This document shows, piece after piece, positions 11,714 to 24,477 of a stretch of 64,000 bases of DNA. Numbering within the stretch: the first letter of the stretch is position 1; the number at the start of each line of letters is the position of its first letter. The notes under the pieces are model-generated. The model saw only the letters and a program-made list of their open reading frames with translations. It was not told the origin of the DNA and did not search any database. Origin of the DNA: Oikopleura dioica (lineage: Eukaryota; Chordata; Appendicularia; Copelata; Oikopleuridae); NCBI GenBank assembly GCA_907165135.1, contig OU015569.1, positions 9,114,501-9,178,500 of the forward strand. Direction: 5' to 3'. Made by a program: the position numbers and the translations under genes.

Positions 11714-12470
11714 TGCCTGTAACTTCTATTTCAAAGTGAACTAATCTTTCAAAAAATTCAACAACATTCTACGTATTCTAGAATCTAAACCATCAAAATG
11801 AAAATGATGATAAAACTGGTGGTAAATTGCATGGATTAAATCATCGAAGTAAATTTCGAAAGCGAAAACGTAAGCTTCGACGTGTTTTTCTCAGGTCACA
11901 TTTCCGAACAACGCTTGAAATCAATAAATTCCGATTAACGTTATTTTGAACGTGGGGGGTGCACTCCAAGTGCCCCTGTTCAAGCTGGAAAGTTTTCTAA
12001 GAAACAACGTAAGGTAACCAGATTTCGCGAGCAGCTTGTCACGCTGGAACGCGAGGGGCGTCATCTGAAGCTTATCACCTAATTGTCAGCCTAAGATCGT
12101 TTAAAAGTATTGTAATTCGAAGATTGGCCTCCGCGCGGCTTTTTGTTAATTATAGCACATGTCAAATCAGAGTACTTAATGAAGAGGAGAGAAGCAACAA
12201 ATTTCAATCAGAGAGTAGCTATCAATTTCTTGGAATCTTGGTAAGCCACAAACAGAAGAAACAAAAGAAAAACATTTATGGGCGTACCCACTTTTTTGTG
12301 TCTAACTAATCTCATCATGTATTGGACAAAGGGGCGGAGAAACTGTCTCATGAATCCTAAGCATTTCCGCCAGTATTAATTATGGAGGGAAATCAAAGAA
12401 GAGAAGTTCTGACTTGTTTCTAGATTCAGCTTTGGTCAATCATTTGCGTAGAGATTCACAATAAAGCTTT
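11714..12470. other. intergenic, nothing clear
   Basis: AT-rich sequence with no exon chain supported. It includes the upstream region of the mitochondrial carrier gene. Confidence 0.4.
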
Positions 12471-13910
12471 ATGTCCCACACGACACCTTTTATATACGAC
12501 TTTATCGCCGGTTATTTTGGTGGGCACGTAGGGATCGTTAGAAACTTCTTTTACAATAGCTGATTCCATTATGCAACAGTTTCGATCCCAATCCAAGTGT
12601 CTGTGGCGTTATCGTTGGACATCCGTTCGACACAGTTAAAATCCGACTACAAACGCGTGGTCATTTGTACAAATCGGGAAGGGTTTTTCAGTCCATCTTC
12701 TTTCTATAAAATGGCATTCACGATGAAAAACCAGATGATTGGGTGTTGATGCCTGCCGAGCAATTATAAAGAGCGAGGGCTCACGTGCACTTTTTAAAGG
12801 CGTTATTCCACCATGCGTCGGTGTTGGTGCCATCAACGCAATCATTTTCGGCGTCGAGGGCGAAGGTATGCGCTATCTTCAAGAGGAGACTCCCATCAAC
12901 CACATGATCGCAGGTATATTGTCAAAGTAAACCTTCCAAATACTGTGATTCAAGGGACAATTGCCGGCGGTGTTCAGTGTCTGGTTACTGGACCAATGGA
13001 ACTTGTAAAGACGCAAATGCAGGTGACTGGAATCGGGGACGCGTCTGTGAAGCCTTCCCTGTTGAATACAGCGCGCGAGATCTACAGAAACGACGGGCTT
13101 AAGTAATTAAAAAATATATGTCCTATAGCCGGATTTAAACCTTCCCGTCATCGTTGAATGGGCGGGATTATCAAAATTTCTTTTATTCCAAAGAAGAAGA
13201 GATAAAGGCCAAGTTAATTTCTATTGCTTAGAATCGCCTCTTATGAATAAATTGATGCGGGACTTTTATTGCTAAAATAAGTTCTGAGATTGTGTTTGCG
13301 TTTCTTGCATAAATTTATTCACGCCGATATCTCATTCAGCGAGATATCTATAAATATTTCATTTAATATGACTATGAATTTATAAACCCTTCTTTATGAA
13401 AATATTAAGAGGGTTCGGACGAGGTCTTGGGACAACATTGTGCCGCGAGCTTCCTGCCTTTGCCTGCTACTTCGGCAGTTACGACGCCCTCCTCAAAATC
13501 ACCAATTATAGCCCTTCAGATGACCATGCTACGGCAAAGGTACATTTCCAATCTCGTTATGACCCTCCCACGCTTCGCCTGGAGTAATCTTTTCGAGTAA
13601 TTCCTTCTGAATTTATTTAATATCAACCGTAAAAAATGAAGTTTAGATTCTCGTCTCTGGCGGTCTAGCTGGCGTTAACTCTTGGGTTCTGACGTATCCA
13701 GTTGACCAAGTCAAGTCCAAGTTACAGGCCGATCAAACAAACCGTTTCTCCGGGCCAAGTGACTGCATAAAACAGACGATGCTAGAAGAAGGCATCCGTG
13801 GTTTTTATCGAGGAATTTCTACCGCAGTAGTGCGCGCCTTCGTCGTCAATGCGGCTACCTTCGGCGGCGTTAACTACATGATGAACATTTTGCTGAGCCA
13901 AACGTCTTGA
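12471..13910 (+). CDS. mitochondrial carrier (SLC25A45/47/48- or A29-like)
   Basis: A solute carrier of the mitochondrial inner membrane with three tandem repeats. Repeat 1 has GHPFDTVKIRLQT (PxDxxK motif), repeat 2 TGPMELVKTQMQV, repeat 3 TYPVDQVKSKLQAD. Ends such as RGFGRGLGTTLCRELPAF and VVRAFVVNAATFG resemble the amino-acid/acyl-carnitine branch of SLC25. Exons: 12471-12523, 12598-about 12682, about 12747-12913, 12955-13102, 13410-13539 and 13647-13910. The first intron is GC-AG and restores FGGVCGVIVGHP exactly. The junction between 12680 and 12750 cannot be made in frame with an AG acceptor, so either an unusual intron or a frameshift is present. The substrate cannot be inferred. Confidence 0.85.
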
Positions 13911-15057
13911 CCTTTTGATCCTGTACACTCGTTGCCTGTATATCTCGATTATGTAAATACAGTATTTTATCTAGTATAAAGGAAGACATCAAGAATCACG
14001 ATTTGAGAGCAGATTTTTCCTCCACAAACGTATAATCGTACCTTTATTTCATTTCAAGCCTAAAAACTCAAATTATTTCTTTTTATTTAGAAACTATCAT
14101 TTGAGTTATTTTAATTTACATTTTCATATAACCCTTTTGGTACTAGAAACTGCATATTTATAGCTAAAAACATCGAGAAATCTGGAGCATAAAAAATAAG
14201 GGGTCAAGGCCTGTGCTAAGTTTGGGAGAAAAGTCTACTACGATTATTGATTTTTCACAGATCTACTACTTAAAAATTATGACATATTATATGTGTACCA
14301 CAAAAAGTGGCGGCATTAGTAAAGTGATTCGAGAGCAAGGCCTTCTTTTCGTTGCATAATATCTTGGTCAGTTTATTACAAGGACTGTGCCAAAGTCCGC
14401 CTCCACTTGCAGAGAGTGCACGCATGCGCCCTCGCGTGACGGTGTTCTAATCGCTGAACATACGCTAATGGTATCGAAAAAAGGAAAAAGACAGTTCTTT
14501 CTAATTTACTGACGCTGAAGTGAAACTCCCTGCCTTTGACATCATAAAAGAGTTCCTTTATCAAGATTACATTTTTTTTTCTAAAACGCTTTAACAAGCA
14601 AGAGTTAAATTCGAGAAGAGACTTCTTCAAGAGACAACCGAATGGACTTATGGTTGACTAAAAGAAGAAAAACTTATAGAGATTAAATCCAGAGCTGCTC
14701 TACTTGTACGATCACGTGGAACTAGACGGGCCGCCGATCTAGAGAGAAAAAGTTTTCAAAGGGGCTCTTGACAAATTCAAGGTACTGTTGCTAGAAAAAC
14801 ACTTTTGTCGATATATAGTGTGCAGGCATGATATTTTTAGTAATAGGATTATATGCGCAGTGGTTTCAAGGGGACTCTTAAATGGTAGTTCACCGATGCG
14901 TATTGATTTTCGAAGTTAGCAACTCGCCATAGGTTGAAATACATTTCTCACTAACTGGAGCGGGTCCAGTTTCGGACAGCGGTTTCGTTGAAAATATGCC
15001 GCTCATTCACTTTGTTATGACTAGAGTTAAGGAACATGGAAGCCATGCTCAGTTGCA
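13911..15057. other. intergenic, weak coding hints only
   Basis: Short open stretches near 14640-14790 (plus) and 14376-14630 (minus) have no supporting splice chain. Otherwise AT-rich non-coding sequence. Confidence 0.35.
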
Positions 15058-18000
15058 ATGAAAAATAGACTCAGTAAGCAACCCGAATTGTTGGAAAGTA
15101 ATAATAGTTACAGGCAAGGGAGAACAAGACTGTTTAGACGGAGTATTTCAAGTCCCCGTGGAATGGCCCAAAGTGGCGGCCAATTTAGAAACGAAGAGTT
15201 CCGCGTTCGTTCCCGTCCAAATCGAGCCGGAAATGGCGACCGTCAAATTCCAAACAGGTGGATCCCATCAAATTGATAGTAATGGACGTTCTGGCTATAG
15301 ACCTCAATTCCTGCCGGACAGGGTGCCCGATCTCACAAAAGATATTGCCGACGTCGTCTGTGGCCTTGATACTGACGGAGTTCTTATTGGTCTGGCGGGA
15401 ATAAAAAGCCTCCTCGTCGTTCCACTTCTTGTACTAGGTGTTGTCATCATAAGGTAAGGTCACGACCACGTGTCATTTAGCATCAGTGTCCATATTCATA
15501 TGTCACTCGCCCGTATAAGGACAGATACAGCTATCAAGCGGGCACAAATCGGGTTATACTGGAGCGCAAGTTATAACATTTACTCCCTATCGTATGAGCC
15601 CAAAGAACATAGGATCAACCGAAACTATCCGTTCCTCGGCAGCGCTTCGGCCTCTGAGTTTCATTTTTCGAAAGAATAACTTTGTGCCATAAATATTTAA
15701 TATCCCGCTTTTTCTACATATTTTGGATAAAAATCGAAAATGGCACTGCATGTTTTTTAGTAAATCGATTTCAATTTTCTAACAGTTATCAAATTTCAGT
15801 TTTTTCTAACTAATCCTGTTGTTTTACATAATGATTTATGACTTCGAGTTTCAATTCGGAGTCCAAATTTTTGATTTTTCTTCCGTTGAAATATAATAAG
15901 GGTATCGCTTTGTGAATTTTTCTAATAAAAAACCTCCCATTGCTGATGTCTAATCACTTAATGATGATTGTTGAGGACATAATTAGTAACCGATCGATAC
16001 TTAGTCTTAGAATTCAGGAAGATGAATTACCAAATAGGCTTTAATTTTAGCTATATCACTTCTAAATGTTTAATAGCCAAGATCAATCCATCGAAGACGG
16101 CTCGGGTATGAGTTCAACTGCGGACTCCTCGTCTGAACCTTCGTCCAATCTTAGAAGGTACCTCGGCATTTTTTTCTCAAAAAATCAGCGCATTCAGTTA
16201 CGTTGTTTCGTTCATTTCTGGCCTTACGATGGCAGTCTCGGCTGCCGTTGACTTTATTTTATTTCGACAACGTGACTCGTCCAGAATACTTGCATACACT
16301 TCATCCTCAGGTATGTCCGCAGTATATTGCCTCGTTATTTGTCAATATCGCTTGTGAGTAGACACAATATGCTCAATAAATTAGCGCTTCTAATAATTGC
16401 TCTGTCGTCTTATAATATCTAGCTATGTTTGAGCAGACTGGGCGAAGAGTCTCAGCTACTCTGGCCCTCATTGCAGGCGTAACGATGATCTCCTCGTAGA
16501 TCTTGCCGCCATCAACCTAATTGGTGCACCTTGTTCAATTAAGTCTGCCTCTGTTCCATTTTAATTTTTAATATCGATCAGAACTGTCTTTTAACGGGAA
16601 ATTTCGTGAATACGAGTTATTTCTTCTGTCGAGACAGAGTCGCTCTGGCCTAGCAGCAGGTAGAAATGGCGACATATTAATTTCGTGCGTGTATATTTAA
16701 CCATGCAAAGTAAAAGTCGATTTCGCCTAGCGCAAAGTCGTACATAAATGTATCGAGTAAAAACTTCTTTCAGCGTTCACCTTTGTGGCCGATATTATTT
16801 GCATTGATTATGTTCGAACTGTTATTACATCTGCGAAAGACGACACGCAGAAGCCACTTTACATCACTTGTATGACGATCACCATTCTTGGAGCAGTTCT
16901 TGCCGTGGTAAGCGAGCTTAGTACTCAACCAACACTCTCCTGTTGATAAAATAGCTACAGTATCAGTTCGATTAATTTTTAAATCTAATTGTTAATGTTT
17001 AATTTGAAATTCAAGGACGTTACCGTTGCTTTTCTAAAATGGCGGAGATAAAAAATGCATTCCGAATATTTTAACTTTTAAACACTAACGCCGCGCGTGG
17101 CTGGGGACGCCCAAATACTGACAGATGAATTTTTGATTTTCTTCGTCCGCTGTCGAAAAACTACCTAGCTCTGTCACCTCAAAAATTAAGATCACCACTC
17201 GCTTTGATACATCGATTGACATAGGAAATAACTCCACGAATTTGCAAAGACCGGGAGCGTGGGTCCAGCTCGAACAAGGGCTAATGCTGATCAATCACTG
17301 CCTTTGAATTCCAGAACGGGAACGTCACAGTATCTCATGCGCTTATTCGCAACCAGTTCAGATAATCGCGTGGCATTTGGCCGCCAAATCAAAAATAAAT
17401 CCCAGTTTCAATTAAACCGAAATTAATTAGAAACCTCACTACTTGAGAGTAATCGCATATGAGCTCTCCGCGAATTTTGGCGTAATTAGCTACACATCGT
17501 TGATTGCGCACGTAAATGAAACTATCTCTCAAAATGAAGATAGAAGTCAGTTCCAGATTTATTTCCTTTTAATCATGAGTCGTATATTCTGTTGATGAAA
17601 GTTTCAAAATGAGATTCAGGTTTCAATGTATGTTGGCGCTAGAATGGCAGCCTTAGAGGAGAAACGACTGATGACCGAAAGAGGAGGTGAACTACGAGGA
17701 AATCATACTTGAAATTTAATAATTCATTTAAAGGTCGACTGGCTGTCCTCAAAAAGAAACGTGAAATTATCGCCATGAAGAAACTCAGCAGGCTAATGCA
17801 AGATCAACGATTCGGGTGACTTTTCGAGGGGCTCGGATGGAGTCTCAATAAATTCGTTTTATAGTGATCACGTTGGCCAGGATCCAGAAGGATTGCCTGT
17901 TTCTCTTCATGGCGAGGACGATGGTCAAGATAGGGAAGGCAACCATTTCCAGGGAAAGTGTCAAGATAGTATATGCGCCTTTACATCATTAATGACTTGC

Positions 18001-18125
18001 TCTTATATTCAAGATTGCAAGAAGCGCTTCCTATCTCGACACCGATCGCTAGAGTGGTCATGACTCAAGGGCAAAGAAATCCGACATACCTTGGGGTGGA
18101 TGAGGACCTCTCTCGTTCTGTATAA
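15058..18125 (+). CDS. multi-pass membrane protein, unrecognised
   Basis: Ten exons (15058-15073, 15138-15453, 16077-16157, 16189-16310, 16423-16476, 16774-16907, 17620-17686, 17734-17815, 17865-17957, 18014-18125) add up to 358 residues with every phase matching. About 100 polar N-terminal residues precede four hydrophobic segments: SLLVVPLLVLGVVII; SYVVSFISGLTMAVSAAVDF; a third around ATLALIAAFTFVADIICI; and ITCMTITILGAVLAV. A basic coiled tail follows (ALEEKRLMTERGG, KKKREIIAMKK). It looks like a tetraspan protein of MARVEL/claudin type in topology, but no signature is seen. One intron (16477-16773) is GC-AG and another is only 31 nt (16158-16188). Confidence 0.75.
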
Positions 18126-19593
18126 CACAAGCCTTACTCTTTCACCAATCGACCCTGATCCGACAGTCTAACCCAGCAAACGCGCCATACACTGTTTCTT
18201 ACACATTCGACATTGTGTAAGGAGCAAAGTCTTTTGATTAAATTGTTTTCTTAAAAATGAATAACCTGCCTTGAAACCCTATGAGCTATTATCCAGCAGA
18301 TAAAAAAAACCTTCACCGGACTAAAACCTGCTGATACTCTTGATACCCCTAGTTCGGACAACGCGGAAGGGAGCAAAACCGTTACAGATCAAAACTGAAT
18401 GGGCTCAACGGTAATGAGCTCGTGAGATCCCCGTCGTGTTGTTATATTACAGTATATTACGGTTGCCTTGTCCACTTCTGGTGCATTCTGTAACTCATGT
18501 AAAATACCTGCGTGTCTGCACAATATCTAACTTATTCTCTGACAAAACAACGCGGATAAATTGCGATCCTCAGCATGTCAATAAATCCAAAACTCACAAG
18601 GTAAAATAAAATTCTTTGGACTTGCTTTGATTTCAAATAATCAGATTTTATTCTGTTCAAAATAAAGAGTTAAAATTCTATATCAGGTCGTAAGCTTGTG
18701 TTCCAGAGCGCTCTTCGCTAGCGTAAATGTGAATAGCGTGTTTCACAAATGTTGACTTGCTCTTTCTTTGATAGATCGAGTAAGTGGGGGGAACACCCGT
18801 TTGGATGCTCCTTCGCCGACTCTCTCCGCTTCTGCGGCTCTCGTCATGACGCCATCGAGTTACACCCGACGACGACGCGACTTGTTGACTCCCTCGCCAG
18901 GCGGGGCGTTGCGCAAAATCTCAGTTACATTTTCTAAAACAATAAATTTTGAATATAAGTTTGATAGTAATTATATGAAGAGTTAAAATTCTATATCAGA
19001 TAAATTGTATGCAGAATTTTTCGTTGAATTCAGGGAAAGAAGAAAAGACTTTTGTCTTCTCTCTCTGCTCTTCTTGAAGCCTGAGCCAGGCGTCGAAAAG
19101 TTCTCCTCCTTCTGTTGCATATTGTTCGTTCTCTCCCTGTATAGGAGCGTATCTTCGCAGTGGACGCCATCTCCAGGCGTTAAAATTCTATATCAGAGTA
19201 TCTAATACTCTGAAACGATATTGGCAATGTTGCTGCCATGATCGCTCCATTTCCCAAACGTAGGAACGACCTTTCTCATACTAGAAAAGAATTATTAGTT
19301 TTTGGCGCAAAAAAGGTCATTCGAAAGAAAGATGAGCGCTACGAGCCTTCCCGGCATCGTGAAAAAGATAATTGCTCGCAGGGGAGCAGCAATAGAGGGT
19401 TCTCTTAGCGGGAAGGAATAGTGGTCCTTCTAATCATCCGCGCCCGACGGCTAGGCCAGGATTGTCATTGCCGCTAAAGCAGTACCGCTAGATGGTGATA
19501 TATCGCCATCTGGAAATAAGTTTTTACTGTCAGATGCACTTGGCAGTTTCAAAGTTTTTCGGATAGTGGGACACGCATTCACGGAGGAGTAGC
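18126..19593. other. intergenic, with repeats
   Basis: No gene is supported. It holds three copies of an 18-bp repeat, listed separately, and GC-rich patches near 18780-18920. Confidence 0.45.
18669..19196. repeat. three direct copies of an 18-bp sequence
   Basis: GTTAAAATTCTATATCAG occurs identically at 18669-18686, 18982-18999 and 19179-19196, spaced 313 and 197 bp. The ending resembles a splice acceptor. The copies may be remnants of a dispersed element. Confidence 0.8.
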
Positions 19594-20753
19594 TTATTTC
19601 TTTGGCGGAGGTCGGTATATCCCGACAACGACGGCATGGTCTCGCTCGTAGGGCTCAAGAGTCAACTGCTCTTGAGGCTTCATTTTTTCGGCTTTCATCT
19701 TTTTTACCTTTAAAAATATTAGTGACAAAGGTTAGAAATTCAAGACTCTACCTCAGATGCGAAGACAGCTTCAGGCTTGGCGGTGGAGTCAATGCACGAT
19801 GCCTTGATGGAGATAACGAAATGCCCGCCTGTCTTCAGGAAGTGATGCGAATTGAGAGCGACGATGCGGGTCTGATCGGGCTGGGCAACATCCGCGAAGA
19901 CGCAGTCAACCATTCCAACGAGCATTCTGTACTTATGAGGGTGGCGAGCATCTTCAATGATGGGCACTATGTTGGTTCGTTTCTTCGCAACGTTGAGTAG
20001 ATCTCGACCAGAGCGGTGAGAAAATTCGACCGCGTATACGAGCCCTTCTGGTCCTACGATGTCAGAGACGTGAGAAACCGTTGTTCCAGAGGCTGCCCCG
20101 AGGTACAGAACCTAAACGGTAACTAGACAGAAGTCGATTTGAATTAACTCTTACCCGTTTGCCAGGAGCAATGTGGATTTTTTCGACCCCGCCAAGAATA
20201 GCGGCTGCCAGCTTCGATCTGAAAGGATTCCACGATCTGTACTCTACTTTCTGGATTGGGTTCGCTGATCCCTCTGGCGCTGGAAGTTCCACCTAAAACA
20301 CATTATTATCACAACTTGGGTAACAAAGATTTACCTCAATTTTCTTCTCTCCATAGACAGTGTCTCCTGGAACGAGGTTTTTGGTGACAAGGACATCTTC
20401 CTTCCCTTTAGCGATGAAGACACCACCGTGTCGATGAGGCTCGACAATGACCTTGGCACCGGGACCTCTTGCACCGCCACGGCCACCCCCTCGTGCTCCG
20501 CCGCGTCCTCGGCCTCTTCCACGGGGAGTGCCGCCTCCGCGACCACGGCCACCACCTCGACCTCCTAAATTGCTAAGTTTTACTACCAGATTACTCTGCA
20601 TATCGTACTCATACTTTAATTTTAATTCGATATTAACTTTCTGATTAATTGAGAGCGATGGTAGAAAATGAATATTTTACCTCGTCCGCCTCGCCCAGGG
20701 GATTTGAATCCTCCGCCGCGTCCTCCACGCGCGCTGAATGCTAGTCGAGCCAT
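19594..20753 (-). CDS. FBL: fibrillarin, rRNA 2'-O-methyltransferase
   Basis: The box C/D snoRNP methyltransferase of the nucleolus. Five exons (20753-20681, 20564-20335, 20292-20155, 20111-19752, 19707-19594), mostly with 42-44 nt introns, give 304 residues. The N-terminus [20 protein letters not shown] is followed by a long Gly-Arg-rich (GAR) domain. Then come [35 protein letters not shown], the SAM-binding [16 protein letters not shown], and [12 protein letters not shown]. The C-terminus [15 protein letters not shown] is the family hallmark. Length and all motifs are normal, so it is expected to be active. Confidence 0.97.
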
Positions 20754-21251
20754 TGTTGTCTTCTCAAAGATTTATCGTCTTTGTCTCTTTCCGGCTGGGT
20801 GAGTTTCTACTCGATAACTGATTCTCAAATTTGACGGAAATGAAGAGGAAAGCTGGATCGTAAAACGTGGTCCAACGCGGCCAATCAGCGCACGGCTCGG
20901 CCAATGATGACTCATCAAGCGCCAAATTTAAATTTTTGATGAAGGGAGAGGCCGAGCAGCTCCCGAAATGACTCTCAAAAGTAGTCTCAAACAACTGAAA
21001 GTCTTAGGTAACACAGAGAGATGATAGAAGTGCATAGCCGAGCTAAAAATAATTGTCAGACATATTTTTGACCAGCAAAATGATCATGATTTCTACTCGT
21101 AATCAAACAGTCCGTAGAATAAATATTTATCTGGTTTTCTTTTTATCAAGCGTCATGAGCAAAAATATGATTGCTTTTTGTTCGAGACTCTCTGACAAAG
21201 AAAAGTACTGGCGTTATTTTTTCGATGAGATCTTCTTGTAAAGAAAATTTG
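20754..21251. promoter_or_regulatory. intergenic region between divergent genes; CCAAT and AP-1-like sites
   Basis: About 120-150 bp upstream of the fibrillarin start are two GGCCAAT boxes (about 20879 and 20899) and a TGACTCA sequence just after the second. CCAAT boxes are common in housekeeping promoters. Function here is inference. Confidence 0.45.
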
Positions 21252-22743
21252 ATGCTTCTCGGTATTAGTTTTATTTCTTTCGCTTGGAAATGATATTTCT
21301 TGTAAACAGTAGTTAAGCGCTGACCGGACTCAAGATCTGTCTTTCGGTTATATTCTTCGTCGACCTGGTTTCTGATATTCTCGTTGTCAAGTTTTTCTTT
21401 TCTGAGCGAAAATGCGATCCAAATTATGTCCCTCCAAATCAGAAAGAAGCAGCCGATCTATTTCCAAACGAAACCCGACTTGCGATGGGAATCGGGTTAG
21501 AATGGATGGAAACAGAAGCTCGAGACCCGGATGAGATTAAAATAAATTACACTCTCTATGGCATCTTGTACTTGATTTTTTTCGTGGCATCGCATTTTGC
21601 CCAGGCGATTTTCAGGTGAGACTAGAACATTCAACCTTGATACAAATAAAAACATTTTAGCTGCAAAAGATGGTCTGAGTGGACGGTCAACGGCGAATGT
21701 GAACCAAACACCTTGACGTGTCATCTTAAAGTTGCTCATGTTTTTCTCCTTCACATGATCCACAGATACTTCAAAGAGCTGCATTTCTTCTTTCGGCTAC
21801 AAAAAGCTAAAATCAAAGGCAAAACAGAAGTAATAACACGATTCTGGAACGACTATGTGAATCTGGTGCACGACAATCACTTTCTGATTATCATTGAAAA
21901 GGGAATCGAAGCTACGCCTCAGGTCGTTCTTCTTCTCTACGTTTACGTCCTTGAGCGCTGCCGGAATTGTTCGGAGGATCTGTGAGTCTAAGAGCGACAA
22001 AATTTACATTCATTTTAAAATTCAGACTCGCAGTTGATGTGCCCATCTTCGGCAAAGTCGACATTATCTACAAAATCGCCTTTTCCTTTCTATGTGTTGT
22101 TCTGCCACTGGCGTTGTCTGTTTCCGACGAACAACTGAGGCCAAATGATCTCCGCTCAGAATGGTCTGCCAAGAAGAAGTATCTCTGTTCAGCGCCTATT
22201 TACGCTCTATGGATTGTCACTTTCACCGGTGTGCGAATCATCTGTCTCGCTGGAATGTTCATAATGCACCCTGTCTTCTCACTCGTCTGGTTACTTACAA
22301 GAGTGGTTATCCTTTCAGTGTTGACGAAGAAAGCGGTCTGTTCTTTAGGTCGTACTATCCTCACGAACCTTGTTTGGATGACGATTTGGTTCGAACCGAT
22401 TGGCGCGCGAGAAATTAACCGACCCGAGTATGAAAAAAGATACCAGCAACAAGACCTTCTTTATTTCAATTACGTTGCTGGAACTATCGAGCTTCTGATT
22501 TCGTGCGCAGTCTTTTACTTTCAAGGCAACGCCTGCTTAGCCATTGTCGTGAACTGGTTCAGATGGACAAACTTGGGATTTGTCGTCGCTCTTCTCGTCG
22601 CCCACTTAGTTTCGATAGCGGCTGCATTTATCTTTCATAGATACATTAACAAAAAGAGTTCTCAAGCAAAGCTTGACGAGGAAATTGCTTTGGAAAAGGC
22701 GAGAGCGCAACAGTCGCAAGAACAAGCAGTACTGATTGCTTGA
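21252..22743 (+). CDS. XK-related-like multi-pass membrane protein
   Basis: Four exons (21252-21261, 21318-21615, 21661-21981, 22026-22743) give 448 residues. A first hydrophobic helix (ALTGLKICLSVIFFVDLVSD) is followed by an extracellular stretch with Cys and an N-glycosylation site, then IIIEKGIEATPQVVLLLYVY, which resembles the E-x-x-PQ-x-x-LQLY motif of XK-related proteins, and about six more helices. The C-terminal tail is charged. XKR proteins include caspase-activated phospholipid scramblases. No clear caspase site is evident here. The family assignment is tentative. The first exon is only 10 nt long but is fixed by phase and by the hydrophobic start. Confidence 0.6.
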
Positions 22744-22918
22744 TTCCTTTCTAGAATGCATTTATATTTACTCTCTAACAGTTCTATCAATCTCTTCAAG
22801 ATTTCATTGTGCCTAATCAAAGTTGCTTACATTCCTATTACTGATATTCTGTAAAAATCCATTCAACGCTTCTTCTTAAACCGAGTCTGCATATTTTTGA
22901 ATTCAGAGACAAAGAAAA

Positions 22919-23460
22919 ATGGCCGCTCCCAAAATGGTTGATATCCGGCAGTTGAATCCACAGCAACTGTCAGAAGTAAACCAGCGACTGGAGACAGAAA
23001 TCTCTGTCCTGAACAATTGCCACGCCGAGCTTGTTGGAGGTGAATTACTGTCTGATTCTTTATTTCTATTTAAATATCTCAGTCAAAAAGAAGTTCATCA
23101 CTTCCCGTGAAGCCGTTTCGGAGCTCGAGGGATGCGAAGGCGCCGATGTGATGGTCCCATTGACTGGCTCCCTCTACGTCCGCGGAAAATTTGCGGAGGA
23201 AACGCAATGTAAGCGCATGCGTCGAAAAAGTGACCTAATTTTAACGCGATTTAGTGATCGTCGACATCGGAACGCAATTTTACGTGGAGAAAACGCCCAA
23301 GGAAGCGATTGAATTCTTCGACAGAAAGATCAAATATGTTGAAGAGAACATGGAGAAGATCATGCCACAGATGATGCAGAAGAACCAGTCACGCAACTTG
23401 GTCGAATCGGAGATCGTTCAAAAGATGAAGGCAGCCAAGCTCGCCAAACCTTCCAAATAA
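22919..23460 (+). CDS. PFDN5: prefoldin subunit 5
   Basis: An alpha-class subunit of the cytosolic prefoldin chaperone that delivers actin and tubulin to the CCT chaperonin. Exons 22919-23039, 23083-23208 and 23255-23460 with 43- and 46-nt introns give 150 residues, close to the usual 154. N- and C-terminal coiled coils flank the conserved strands (VMVPLTGSLYV, VDIGTQFYVEKT). It starts 175 bp after the stop of the upstream gene on the same strand, with an acceptor-like TTGAATTCAG 12 nt before the ATG, so it might be trans-spliced as a downstream operon gene. Confidence 0.93.
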
Positions 23461-23725
23461 AACGCCGATGCCAATTTAACTACAAAATTTTTAGATTTTT
23501 ATTTTACTGTGTTTCCCGTATAGCTTCAATTTTGAAATTCCCGTGATTACGGTCCAGAAAATGGAGTCCCGAAAGGGCTCTCGAGATAACCAACTCCACC
23601 ACTACAATGCCTCCCCGCATCTAGGTCACTAGAGTGATGTTACACTGTGCAACTACTTGCGACATATATATTTTATTGTTTATTCACATCCGCATTCCAA
23701 ATAAATTCAGCAATGAATTCGTAAA

Positions 23726-24466
23726 GCGACTGATCAGGGTCTCGAAAATTTGGACGTGCGGTGGATGTGCAAGCACGCCCTCTCGCCTTGCACTTCCGCG
23801 CGGTGGTCGTGGACTCGCTTCCACGCCCGAGGCTGGAAGTGCAAACGCGCTAGGGGGAAAGTGAGTAGCCCGCCCCACAGAAAACCTTGAAACGAACCAA
23901 AAAAAGTTCGTTCTCAACCCGGAAGCCCTTTTTTGTCGATTTCGGGGTATTATCGCCTACCTACCGGAACAACCTGAAATTGAATAAACATAGATTGAAC
24001 TCACTTAACTAGTCCTTTCCTTTCATAATGGCGTTTGCAACGTCAATAATATTTGCGATTTTATGATTACAGGACTGTGAGGTTATAAATCATCTGGCCA
24101 AAATGAAATGATTAGAATTTTTATTTGCGAAATTGGTCGAAAAAAGGTTTTTCCTGAGAGTACCTGACTGGGTGAAAAACCCTGACCTGAGTTCCTGAGT
24201 AAAAATCGAGAAAAATTTTCCGAACCCTGTACTCAGGTTGCCGAGCCCGGGCACATTCGAAAAGGCGCGTCACTCCGGGTGTGCACTTCCAGCCCCAAGC
24301 GCGCACTTCCAATCGCGGGCGTGGCACGACCAGCGCCGGGAGTGGCTCCACGACCAGCTCGCGGTTTTTTTAAACACGCACTTCCAGCGCGCAGAAGTGG
24401 AGCGCTCGAGAGCGCGTTTCCACACCCACCGCACTTCCAATTTTTCGAGACCCTGCGACTGATGAG
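23726..24466. mobile_element. foldback/MITE-like element with long inverted ends
   Basis: The left end from 23726 (GCGACTGATCAGGGTCTCG, then TTGGACGTGCGGTGG) is repeated inverted at the right end up to 24466 (reading back: CAGGGTCTCGAAAAATTGGA, then GTGCGGTGGGTGTG). Similarity extends 60 bp or more into a GC-rich region with many copies of CACTTCC and GGAAGTG. There is no coding capacity. It is probably a non-autonomous DNA element. Confidence 0.65.
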
Positions 24467-24477
24467 TTCTGTAGACT

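Noticed and set aside
20447-20644. Plus-strand Pro/Arg-rich frame
   Set aside because: It is the antisense of the fibrillarin Gly-Arg domain.
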